Positions 34,755-42,400 of a stretch of 64,000 nucleotides of DNA are shown here, piece by piece. The translations under genes were made by a program, and so were the position numbers. Positions within the stretch are counted from its first letter, which is position 1. The number at the start of each line of letters is the position of its first letter. Below the pieces are notes generated by a model, which was not told the origin of the DNA, searched no databases, and saw only the letters and a list, made by a program, of their open reading frames with translations. The stretch covers positions 1 to 64,000 of the forward strand of contig NZ_SRLD01000029.1 in assembly GCF_004745955.1 (NCBI RefSeq), given 5' to 3'. The DNA is from Hymenobacter elongatus. Lineage in GTDB: Bacteria; Bacteroidota; Bacteroidia; Cytophagales; Hymenobacteraceae.

Positions 34755-36116
34755 CTATTGCATGCTGGCCGCGTAGTTGCGGTAGAAGTGCGGAATGGTT
34801 TCGATGCCTTTCAGGAAATTGAACACGCCGTAGTGCTCATTGGGCGAGTGAATGGCATCCGAGTCGAGGCCGAAGCCGAGCAGCACCGTATCGAGGCCCA
34901 GCTCGCTCTTGAACATGGCCACAATCGGAATGGAGCCGCCGCCGCGCGTCGGGATGGGACGTTTGCCGAAAGTGGTTTCCATGGCGTCGGCTGCCGCTTT
35001 GTAGGCTACCGAGTCGGTGGGCGTTACCACGGGCTCGCCGCCGTGGTGGGGAGTCACCTTCACCGTGACACCGCTGGGCGCGATGCTCTCGAAGTGCTGC
35101 TGAAACAGAGCCGTGATTTCGGCGGAAGTTTGGTGCGGCACCAGGCGCATCGATATTTTGGCGTAAGCCTTAGAGGCAATAACGGTTTTGGCTCCCTCGC
35201 CGGTGTAGCCGCCCCAGATGCCGTTCACGTCGAGCGTGGGCCGGATGCTGACGCGCTCCAGGGTGCTGTAGCCTTTCTCGCCGTGAATATCGGGCAGGCC
35301 GATGCTCTGCTTGAACTCCTCGTCGGAGTGCGGGGCCTTGGCCATTTCAGCCCGTTCTTCGGCCGAAAGCTCCTCTACGTTGTCGTAGAAGGCGGGAATG
35401 GTGATATGGTTGTGCTCGTCGTGCAGCGAGGCAATCATCTTGCACAGGATGTTGATGGGGTTAGCCACCGCGCCGCCATACAGGCCCGAGTGCAGGTCGC
35501 GGTTGGGGCCCGTTACCTCCACCTCGTGGTAGCTCAGCCCGCGCAGGCCCACCTCGATGCTGGGCGTATCGTTGGCAATCATGCCGGTGTCCGAAATCAG
35601 AATCACGTCGGCCTTGAGCTTCTCCTTGTTTTCGCGCACGAAGATGCTCAGGTTGTTGGACCCGATTTCCTCCTCGCCCTCAATCATAATCTTCACGTTG
35701 CAGGGCACGCCGCCTTCCTGCATCAGCACCTCAAAGGCCTTCACGTGCATGTATACCTGGCCTTTGTCGTCGCAGGCCCCGCGGGCGTAGATTTTACCAT
35801 CCTTGATAACGGGCTCGAAGGGCGGCGAAGTCCACAGCTCGTAGGGGTCGGCGGGCTGCACATCGTAGTGGCCATACACGAGCACCGTGGGCAGGGCCGG
35901 GTCAATGATTTTTTCGCCGTACACGATGGGGTTGCCGGCCGTTTGGCACAGCTCCACGTTTTCGATGCCCACCTCTTCGAGGCGCGTTTTGAGGTAGTCG
36001 GCGGCCCGCAGCACGTCGCCGTGAAACTTAGGATCGGCCGAAACCGAGGGGATGCGCAGCCAGTCGAGCAGCTCGCTCAGGAAACGGTCTTGGTTGCTTT
36101 CGAGGTAGGAAGCCAT
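34755..36116 (-). CDS. M20 family dipeptidase
   Basis: 453 residues from ATG at 36116. The metal site is visible as VYGHYDVQP (His and Asp ligands), GACDDKGQ (bridging Asp), EGEEEIG (catalytic Glu and ligand) and a late HSPNEHYG (His ligand). The internal dimerisation domain contains GLRGLSYHEVEVTGPNRDLHSG. It hydrolyses dipeptides or related amides in the cytoplasm. -7-like TACTTTTA is at 36147-36154. Confidence 0.93.
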   Translation of the reverse strand: MASYLESNQDRFLSELLDWLRIPSVSADPKFHGDVLRAADYLKTRLEEVGIENVELCQTAGNPIVYGEKIIDPALPTVLVYGHYDVQPADPYELWTSPPFEPVIKDGKIYARGACDDKGQVYMHVKAFEVLMQEGGVPCNVKIMIEGEEEIGSNNLSIFVRENKEKLKADVILISDTGMIANDTPSIEVGLRGLSYHEVEVTGPNRDLHSGLYGGAVANPINILCKMIASLHDEHNHITIPAFYDNVEELSAEERAEMAKAPHSDEEFKQSIGLPDIHGEKGYSTLERVSIRPTLDVNGIWGGYTGEGAKTVIASKAYAKISMRLVPHQTSAEITALFQQHFESIAPSGVTVKVTPHHGGEPVVTPTDSVAYKAAADAMETTFGKRPIPTRGGGSIPIVAMFKSELGLDTVLLGFGLDSDAIHSPNEHYGVFNFLKGIETIPHFYRNYAASMQ

Positions 36117-36432
36117 GCAGGATGGGGGTTTGAGAAGAGTACGGCGTAAAAGTAACACGCTCTTGGGGTAAAGCGAGAAGCCACCCGACGCGGGCAGCCG
36201 CTAAAGTCTGATCCGCCCTGGCGCGGCGTGGGCCCACGGCGGCGGCAAGCCGTTCAAACCGCTTCTATTCGCTTCTATCCGGCCTTTTGAATACTGCGTA
36301 ACCGCCGGCCGTCCGCGTCATGCCGGCCGAAATCTTCTTCTGAAAAGTCGGAAAGCTCCCACTTTTCGTTTGCGGTACGCCTTGCTTCTGCCGTGGTTTG
36401 GCTCAACCAACGACTCTACCTGCTCCCCTTAT
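36117..36432. other. Intergenic region between divergent genes
   Basis: 316 bp between the dipeptidase and the exported protein gene. It should hold both promoters. Apart from TACTTTTA at 36147-36154 I see no clear element. Confidence 0.4.
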
Positions 36433-37074
36433 ATGAAGCACCTTTCCGCTACTACGCTACTGCTCCTGACCCTCGGCCCTGCCGCCCAGGCTCAGGCCCC
36501 AGACTCGACCTCGGTGCGCAATACCATCTGGGCGTCGCCGGCGGAGGCATTCTACAAGCAGCAGATAGGCTACGAGCGGTGCCTGAATTCCTCGTATAGC
36601 CTGGGAATTCAGGGAGCCAACTACACCGGCTTCAATGGGCAGTACAAGGGCTGGAACCTGACGGTGCTGGCCCGGCGCTACTTTAAAACCCGGTCTACTC
36701 AGTTCAGGAGGCAGGCTCCTTTCGGGTTGTATTCCCAGGTGCAGGCATCGGTGTATACGTATGACCAACACCTTACCATCTACCCCGTAAACGGCTCCCG
36801 GGATGGCTACGTGGGTATCGACTACCGGTGGCGGGGCATGGGAGCCGGCGTTGGCACCGGCCTGGGATACCGCGTGCCCGTGCTAAAAAAAGCCTTCAGC
36901 AGCCATCTTTCGCTTGATACCATGCTCGGGGCTCGCTACTACGCGTGGCCCAAGCCCCAATACGATAAGGCAAAGTATGAGGAAAGGAGCTTTCTGGGCG
37001 GCGACGCCGAGTGGTTCTTAGCCGGCCCCGGCTCTTTTTTCTACGGCCTGCTGGCCGTAGGCTACAGCTTCTAG
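36433..37074 (+). CDS. Exported protein of unknown function, probable barrel
   Basis: 213 residues from ATG at 36433; a signal peptide ends near residue 20 (AAQAQ). Alternating strands rich in Tyr, Gly and Arg (WNLTVLARRYFKT, APFGLYSQVQASVYTYDQH, GVGTGLGYRVPVLKKAF) and a final FYGLLAVGYSF ending in Phe fit a small outer membrane barrel. No family was recognised. It is a single gene. Confidence 0.7.
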   Translation: MKHLSATTLLLLTLGPAAQAQAPDSTSVRNTIWASPAEAFYKQQIGYERCLNSSYSLGIQGANYTGFNGQYKGWNLTVLARRYFKTRSTQFRRQAPFGLYSQVQASVYTYDQHLTIYPVNGSRDGYVGIDYRWRGMGAGVGTGLGYRVPVLKKAFSSHLSLDTMLGARYYAWPKPQYDKAKYEERSFLGGDAEWFLAGPGSFFYGLLAVGYSF

Positions 37075-37145
37075 CCGACGAGGCTAAGTGAGGCCCACTG
37101 CTTAAGGCCGCTGACGTAAGCTACCCTGCACCACGCGCCCGTCAG

Positions 37146-37691
37146 TTACAGGAGCGCAGTAGCCGGCGCGGCCAGCGCCTGCCCGAGCAGTTCTGCCTCA
37201 CGCTCCAGGGCGGCGATGCGGGCACTCAGCAGGATTTGAGCCGTGAGGCCGCACTTGGGCAACCCTATTATAGCATCCTGCTCAAATAGCCGTAGCCAGT
37301 CGTTTTCCAGCCCCGCGTGGCGCACCGGGTGGGGCCAGACCCGGAGCTGGGGCAGGGCCGCCAGCCGCGCCTGATACTGCCGGGCCTGGGTTTGCAGGCG
37401 GCTCAGCTGCTTGCCCAGGCGGTACACCGCGACCTGGCACTCCAGCTGCCGACGCTGCAACGGCTTAGTGACGGGCGGAGCCAGCGGGGGCGGCACTACC
37501 TGTAGCGCAGGCGAAGTACTCATATCCAGATGAGCTACTATCAGGCGACTCATCTGCTGCAGGGCCGCGTAGGGCAAAGCCCGGTGGCCCAGTTCCGCCA
37601 GCGTCAGGCTCACGCGGGGAATATTCAGCCAGTTGGCCAGTTCTTCCTGGGTCAGACCATACTGCTCGCGCAACTCCCGGATATCAGACAT
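37146..37691 (-). CDS. XRE-type helix-turn-helix regulator
   Basis: 181 residues. The helix-turn-helix is residues 4-35 (REQYGLTQEELANWLNIPRVSLTLAE), with an unusual S-L-T-L-A-E recognition end. A Pro-rich linker (about 65-78) is followed by a long basic helical region (80-110) and an Ala/Leu-rich C-terminal part that may form a coiled coil. Two 21-bp palindromes lie 56-117 bp upstream of the start and are candidate operators for autoregulation. Confidence 0.8.
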   Translation of the reverse strand: MSDIRELREQYGLTQEELANWLNIPRVSLTLAELGHRALPYAALQQMSRLIVAHLDMSTSPALQVVPPPLAPPVTKPLQRRQLECQVAVYRLGKQLSRLQTQARQYQARLAALPQLRVWPHPVRHAGLENDWLRLFEQDAIIGLPKCGLTAQILLSARIAALEREAELLGQALAAPATALL

Positions 37692-37717
37692 AGAAGGTAA
37701 AATGTGTGAGTCGGAAG

Positions 37718-37726
37718 GTGCAACAT
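37718..37726. promoter_or_regulatory. Operator half-site
   Basis: GTGCAACAT, identical to one half of the two full palindromes, lies 27 bp before the HTH start. Confidence 0.5.
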
Positions 37727-37746
37727 TTTATTAACACAGCAAAAAC

Positions 37747-37767
37747 ATGTTACACGACGTGCAACAT
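37747..37767. promoter_or_regulatory. 21-bp palindromic operator, copy 1
   Basis: ATGTTACACGACGTGCAACAT is an imperfect palindrome of the form ATGTT(A/G)CACG-n-CGTG(C/T)AACAT. Copy 2 lies 20 bp away (41 bp start to start, about four helical turns), so two dimers could bind on one DNA face. Confidence 0.7.
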
Positions 37768-37787
37768 TTCATTGTTATATCGAAAAT

Positions 37788-37808
37788 ATGTTACACGACG
37801 TGCAACAT
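37788..37808. promoter_or_regulatory. 21-bp palindromic operator, copy 2
   Basis: Identical in sequence to copy 1. It ends 9 bp before the ATG of the divergent small ORF at 37818. Confidence 0.7.
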
Positions 37809-37817
37809 ATTTAGCGA

Positions 37818-38012
37818 ATGAGTAAGAAATGTTACGGTTGTGAGAGACATACGGGTACGTCATCGGCTGTTCTAGCGACAGTAGCACCGCACAATGTGCT
37901 CCTATGCCTCCCCTGCTGGCTAGAACGACAACGCCGCCCGGATTTCTCCAGGGCGGCGCAGGCGACAGAACGTACCACACGGTTTAGTGCGCTTTCACCT
38001 TCAGGTCGGTGA
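37818..38012 (+). CDS. Possible small double-CxxC protein
   Basis: 64 residues beginning MSKKCYGCERHTG. It has two CxxC pairs (C5-C8 and C30-C33), which could bind zinc. The start lies immediately after operator copy 2 and is divergent from the HTH gene, as expected of a gene under the same control. Against it: it is short, its second half is low in hydrophobic residues, and it overlaps the antisense end of a decayed gene (37984). I keep it as uncertain. Confidence 0.4.
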   Translation: MSKKCYGCERHTGTSSAVLATVAPHNVLLCLPCWLERQRRPDFSRAAQATERTTRFSALSPSGR

Positions 38013-38180
38013 AGTCACCGACGAGCTGCAGGTCACATTTCTCGTCGCTTACGTCGGCGTCAGGGTCGCGCTGACCAGGAGCCACCGCGTCGAAGCGGCC
38101 ACTCGCGAGCTGACGCTTGGCGTCGTAGGCCGTGATGGTGACGTTGCCGGTGAGCACGGGTGTGAGAATGGCCGCTACAC
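37984..38180 (-). pseudogene. 3' remnant of a decayed gene
   Basis: The minus strand encodes ILTPVLTGNVTITAYDAKRQ, then ASGRFDAVAP and DLQLVGDFTDLKVKAH, then stop at 37984-37986. The pattern of a final TITAYD..SGRFD motif with a closing strand is common at the C-termini of small Bacteroidota lipoproteins (DUF6252-like). No start codon or 5' part is found; a pair of hairpins and an element end lie where it should continue. Confidence 0.45.
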
Positions 38181-38257
38181 CGCGAAGTTCTACTTCGCGA
38201 CACCCGGCACGGGTCGGCCGCAGCCAGCCGCAACGACTCGCGAAGTGAAACTTCGCG
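38181..38257. repeat. Pair of 19-bp hairpins
   Basis: CGCGAAGT-TCT-ACTTCGCG (38181-38199) and CGCGAAGT-GAA-ACTTCGCG (38239-38257) have identical stems and different loops, with 39 bp between. The arrangement resembles REP/BIME units. They lie at the broken end of the decayed gene. Confidence 0.65.
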
Positions 38258-38324
38258 TTACCCGGAGGTGGTACACTGAACCGGAAACGGCCCTAAAATC
38301 GAGCCCCCCCTCAGGCTACTTCCT

Positions 38325-38341
38325 AAACAGCTTCTTGGTTT
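38325..38341. repeat. Solo end of a palindromic element, copy 3
   Basis: ACTTCCTAAACAGCTTC is the right-hand outer end of the element family (compare 48644-48660 and 33681-33692). No matching left end is found nearby, so this is a solo end or a decayed copy. Confidence 0.5.
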
Positions 38342-38375
38342 CCGGTAGCTCGGTAGCGCGAACTTTATCAAGAAT

Positions 38376-39014
38376 TTACTTGCGCCCAAACAGCGGCACG
38401 CGACTCTCGGTGCCGGACCGCAGCCGTCCGATGTTGGCGCGGTGGGTGTAAATCAGCAGGGCGGCCAGCACGAAGCCAAAGACGAGCAGCAGCGAATTGT
38501 CGGGGCGGAACGGGGGCAGCAGCTGGAGCAGGGCGAAGGCCACGCCGGCCGACATGGAGGCCAGGGACACGTAGCGGAACAGGAAAAGCATCAGCAGGAA
38601 CACCAGGATGCAGACGCCCACCGTGGCTGGGGCAATGGCCAGCATCATGCCCAGCACCGTGGCCACGCCCTTGCCCCCCCTGAACTGCGCGAAAACCGGG
38701 TAGATGTGGCCCACCACGGCCAGCACTCCGCAGGCCAGCTGAAAGTAAAGCAGCTGATCGGGCCGGATGGCCCCTTGGTTCAGCATTACGGTGGCCATCA
38801 TGGTGGCGGCCCAGCCCTTGAGCACATCGATGGCCATGACGACGGAACCCGGCTTTTTGCCCAGTACCCGGAAGGTGTTGGTCGCCCCGGCATTGCCGGA
38901 ACCGTGCTCCCGGATATCGAGGCCAAAGAAGCGCCGCCCCACCCACAGCGCGGTAGGAATGGAGCCGAGCAGATACGCAGCCACGAGCAGGGCCAGGACA
39001 ATGGGAAGGTTCAT
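38376..39014 (-). CDS. plsY: Glycerol-3-phosphate acyltransferase PlsY
   Basis: 212 residues. Motif 1 GSIPTALWVGR, the glycine-rich HGSGNAGATNTFRVLG (motif 2) and GGKGVAT (motif 3) are those of PlsY. The protein has about five membrane segments. It transfers an acyl group from acyl-phosphate to glycerol-3-phosphate, the first step of phospholipid synthesis. The ATG is at 39014, with TATCTTTG 23 bp upstream. Confidence 0.96.
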   Translation of the reverse strand: MNLPIVLALLVAAYLLGSIPTALWVGRRFFGLDIREHGSGNAGATNTFRVLGKKPGSVVMAIDVLKGWAATMMATVMLNQGAIRPDQLLYFQLACGVLAVVGHIYPVFAQFRGGKGVATVLGMMLAIAPATVGVCILVFLLMLFLFRYVSLASMSAGVAFALLQLLPPFRPDNSLLLVFGFVLAALLIYTHRANIGRLRSGTESRVPLFGRK

Positions 39015-39036
39015 AGAGGGCAGGACGAAAGGCCGC

Positions 39037-39044
39037 CAAAGATA
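39037..39044 (-). promoter_or_regulatory. plsY -7 element
   Basis: Minus strand TATCTTTG, with a TTG 23 nt upstream. It gives a leader of about 17 nt. Confidence 0.6.
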
Positions 39045-39140
39045 ACCGGCTTCGGGAGGCTTGTACGCAATTTTTCCGGGCCGCGCCGTTCCGCCAGGCG
39101 CAGCCCTGCTGTAGTGCTCCTAAGTTTCGGAAACCCATCC

Positions 39141-39236
39141 GTCATGTCGAACGGCGTGAGACATCTCGCGTGCAGCAGTAATCAGATTACCTTGGCAACG
39201 TCAGCACGCGAGATGTCTCACGCCGTTCGACATGAC
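39141..39236. repeat. Palindromic element, copy 4a
   Basis: A perfect 32-bp inverted repeat (39141-39172 and 39205-39236) starting GTCATGTCGAACGGCGTGAG, with a 32-nt loop. GACGTTC follows the right arm, as in other copies. Confidence 0.7.
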
Positions 39237-39250
39237 GTTCTGATTTCTAG

Positions 39251-39401
39251 GAACGTGTTTGGGATTATTCAAAAACACCGACTCCGTCATGCTGAGCGCA
39301 GTCGAAGCATCTCTACCGCAAGGGTAATCAGGTTACTTTGGCGGTAGAGATGCTTCGACTGCGCTCAGCATGAGGCGAAAAGTATAATCCCAAACACGTT
39401 C
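39251..39401. mobile_element. Palindromic MITE-like element, copy 4b
   Basis: Outer ends form a perfect 18-bp inverted repeat (GAACGTGTTTGGGATTAT, 39251-39268; complement 39384-39401). Inner 33-bp arms, also perfect, begin TCATGCTGAGCGCAGTCGAA (39287-39319; 39341-39373). The element is 151 bp and follows copy 4a by 14 bp. Confidence 0.7.
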
Positions 39402-39425
39402 TAAGCCGGACTCTACCCCAAAAAA

Positions 39426-39457
39426 CAGCCCCGCGCCGGATACCGGGCGGGGCTGTT
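39426..39457 (-). terminator. Terminator of the giant protein gene
   Basis: ACAGCCCCGC/GCGGGGCTGT stem followed by TTTTTT on the minus strand, 23 bp past the stop at 39480. Confidence 0.88.
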
Positions 39458-39479
39458 GCGATGAGAAGAACTGAGAAGC

Positions 39480-42400
39480 TTAGGAGTCGCCGAAGGGGTC
39501 GTCCTCGTTTTTCTTCTTCTTTTTCTCGGCTTCTTTGGCCTTTTTCTCTTCCTCTTTCTTGAGCTTTTCGGCCTCCTTGGCTTTCTTCTCCTCTTCCTTT
39601 TTCAGCTGCGCGGCGTCCTTGCCGGTATCGACTGGTGCGTCGGTAGGCGGCGTGGCCTCGTCGGCTACTTCGTCTTTCTTCTTTTTCTTTTTGCCGGTGT
39701 CTTCGGTGGGCATGTCGGCAGCGGGGTCGGGCGTGGTGGCGGCATCCACGGCGGCATCCTTATCCTTCTTTTTCTTTTTGGTTTCTTCTACCGGGGCGTC
39801 GGCGGCGGGCTGGGTGCTTTCCTCGAGAGCAGCGTCATCCTTGGCCTTCTTCTTCTTTTTCTTGTCTTCCATGAAGTCGAAGCTGCCCTCGCTCACGGGG
39901 CGGGCGGCAGCGGCTTTGGGCTTGCTGTTGTCGCCGAGGTAGTCTTTGCGGAAGTGCCGCGTGAAGAGCTCTTTCTCCTGCTCGTCGCCGAGGTAGAAGC
40001 CGTACTCCGTGGCCGTGTTGTAGTCACCCTTGGCCTTGAAGCCGATGATTTCGTCGTAGGAGCCGTGCTGGGCCTTGGTGAGCAGCACGTTGTTGGAGTA
40101 GCGGATGTGATACCAGGTCTGGGGCTCGGCTTCGAGGTACATTTCCACCGCGTCGCCGGTAGCTTCCTTCTTGATTTCGATGTAGCCGTCAATCAGGGCA
40201 TTAATGTCCTTTTTGCCGACGCTCACCAAGCCAATTTTGCCCACCGAGTACCAGGCCTTGAACTTATCGGACCAGCGCAGCTCGACCTTGTTCAGTACCA
40301 GCGTGTGCAGGAACTTGGCCGACACTTTTTGCAGCGGCGTGTAGCCGCCCTTGCGGTCGACGTAGTTCTGCACGGCCCTGCTGCCCACAAACTCGCCCAT
40401 CTTGTAGAGCAGCGCCGGGGAGCCGTCCAGGGCCTCCGAGAGGCCTTTGGTGTTGGTAGCCATATCGGCCGCCATAGCCTCCACGGCTTTTTCGGGAATG
40501 TTGATATCAAGCGTCATGAACGTATCCAGCTTGTAGATACCACTGTCGGGCTTGGCATAGCCCAGGCCCGCCGCCGTCAGGTTGTAGTCCTTGTTGGAGT
40601 TGATGAGTTGGATTTTGCCCCGGAAGTCCATGGCCGACGTCGAGTCGTGGAAGGTCATCACGCTGCCCTCGTAGATGTTCGGGTCCGAGAGGTCGTTGCG
40701 GGTAATGGTATAGTTGCCTTTTTTGGCATCAAAGCTCAGCGCTCCGTCTACCTGAAACATATTCATGTCGGTGATGCCGGGCTTGGTAGCGACAAACAGC
40801 GGGTAGACCTTGGAGGAGGCATCGGACAGGAACAGGCCCGACACCATCGGCGTGCCGTCGCCCGACTTGGGCTCGATCAGCTTGATGCGGATGCCTTTGG
40901 GGTCGATACTGTCCTGCACCGAGAACCACTCGGCCGAGGCCGTTTGCTTGCTGAACTCCAGCCGGCTCTGCCCGTCGAAGGTGAAGCCGCGCTTCTGCGA
41001 GTTCAGGTTCACGGCGCCCCGGTAAGCAATGCGCGGGGCCAGGTGAAACTTGTCGGTGGCCTGAATGGTGGCCACCGCCGTGGTAGGCGGCGCAAACGGC
41101 GTGTCGTCGTCCTTCTTCTTAAGCAAGCCTTTGCCGCCCTTGCCGCCGCTGTTTTTGCGGCTGCCGGCATTGGCTACGGCGGCCGAGTCGACGGCGAAGT
41201 TGGTAAACTTAATGGCGAAGGAGTCGGCCGAGGCATTCTTGTAGCTATACAAGGCATTGCCCATAAAGGCCGTGCGCGACTGCACCTTGATTTCGCCCTT
41301 GTACAGGTTGTGGTACTTGGCCAGCGTGTCCATCGTGATGCGCGCATTCTGGAAAGCCCGCATCTGGGCCCCGGCCAGCACGTACACTTTGTTGCTGTCG
41401 GGCTCAATCCAGGCGTCGGCGGCGGCAATGTAGGGCACGCCACCCGCTACGAGGCGGTAGCGGCTCAGGTCGTACTGGCCGGTGCTGGCCCGGAACTTCA
41501 ACCCTTTCTGACTGGGCTTGGTAGAGTAGAAGTAGGAGCGCGACGAGTCGGCCCCGGCGGCGACGCGCATCTGCACTATTTTTTTCTTGAAGTCCCACTT
41601 ACCGCCGCTCAGCGTGGTGCGGTATTCCGTGTAAGGCAGTTCGATGCTGGCCTTGCTGCCCTCCTCCCGCGAGAAGTCGGCGAAGCCCTGCCTGATGTTG
41701 TAGTTGAATGCCACCTCGTTGGCCGTCAGCGCCGGCTTGTTGGCCTCCGCCGATTTGATATTCAGCGTCGACCTTTTACCGGCGTAGCTGGTCGGCTTAA
41801 ACACAAATTGCGGCGAGCGGATGAAGGACTGCGGCCCTTCCATGCGGCCGTCGCCGTAGAGGCCGCCGGGCGTCAGAATGGCCGTGCCCTTGTAGGTGTA
41901 GTCGCCGGCATAAAACTTCATGGGCTGGCCGTCGCGCTGGGTGCTCAGGTACATCGAGTCGGCTTTTACCACCCACTTCATCTGGTAGCCCGGCAGCAGC
42001 GATACTTTGGCAAACTCGACCCCGTTGAGCGGCCCCTGCGCGATGGTCGCCGTTTTACCGACCGTCACCACCGAGTCGCGGTAGAAAATGAACTGGTCGC
42101 TGAACAGGTCGCCGGTGAGGTATTTCACCTCCCCAATGCCCTGAATACCACGGTTGCTCATCATCACCTTGTTGAACAGTCGCGCCTTGCCGCCATACAC
42201 AGGGAAGCCCTCCTTGGGTACATCGTACACGAAGCCCAGGGAGCCGTCGTCCTGCAGGCTCAGCTTGGTTTTGAATTCCGGCATGATGCCGCCCGAAACG
42301 AACGTCCCCTTAAAGCCCACCGCCGAGCGGTTTTTGTTGTTCAGAGAGTCAATCTTGAAGGGCGGAATATCGAAGTACACCGTCGTGTCGTAGGCTCCAC

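Noticed and set aside
34758-36149. 463-codon antisense frame in the M20 dipeptidase gene
   Set aside because: Shadow of a well-recognised enzyme gene.
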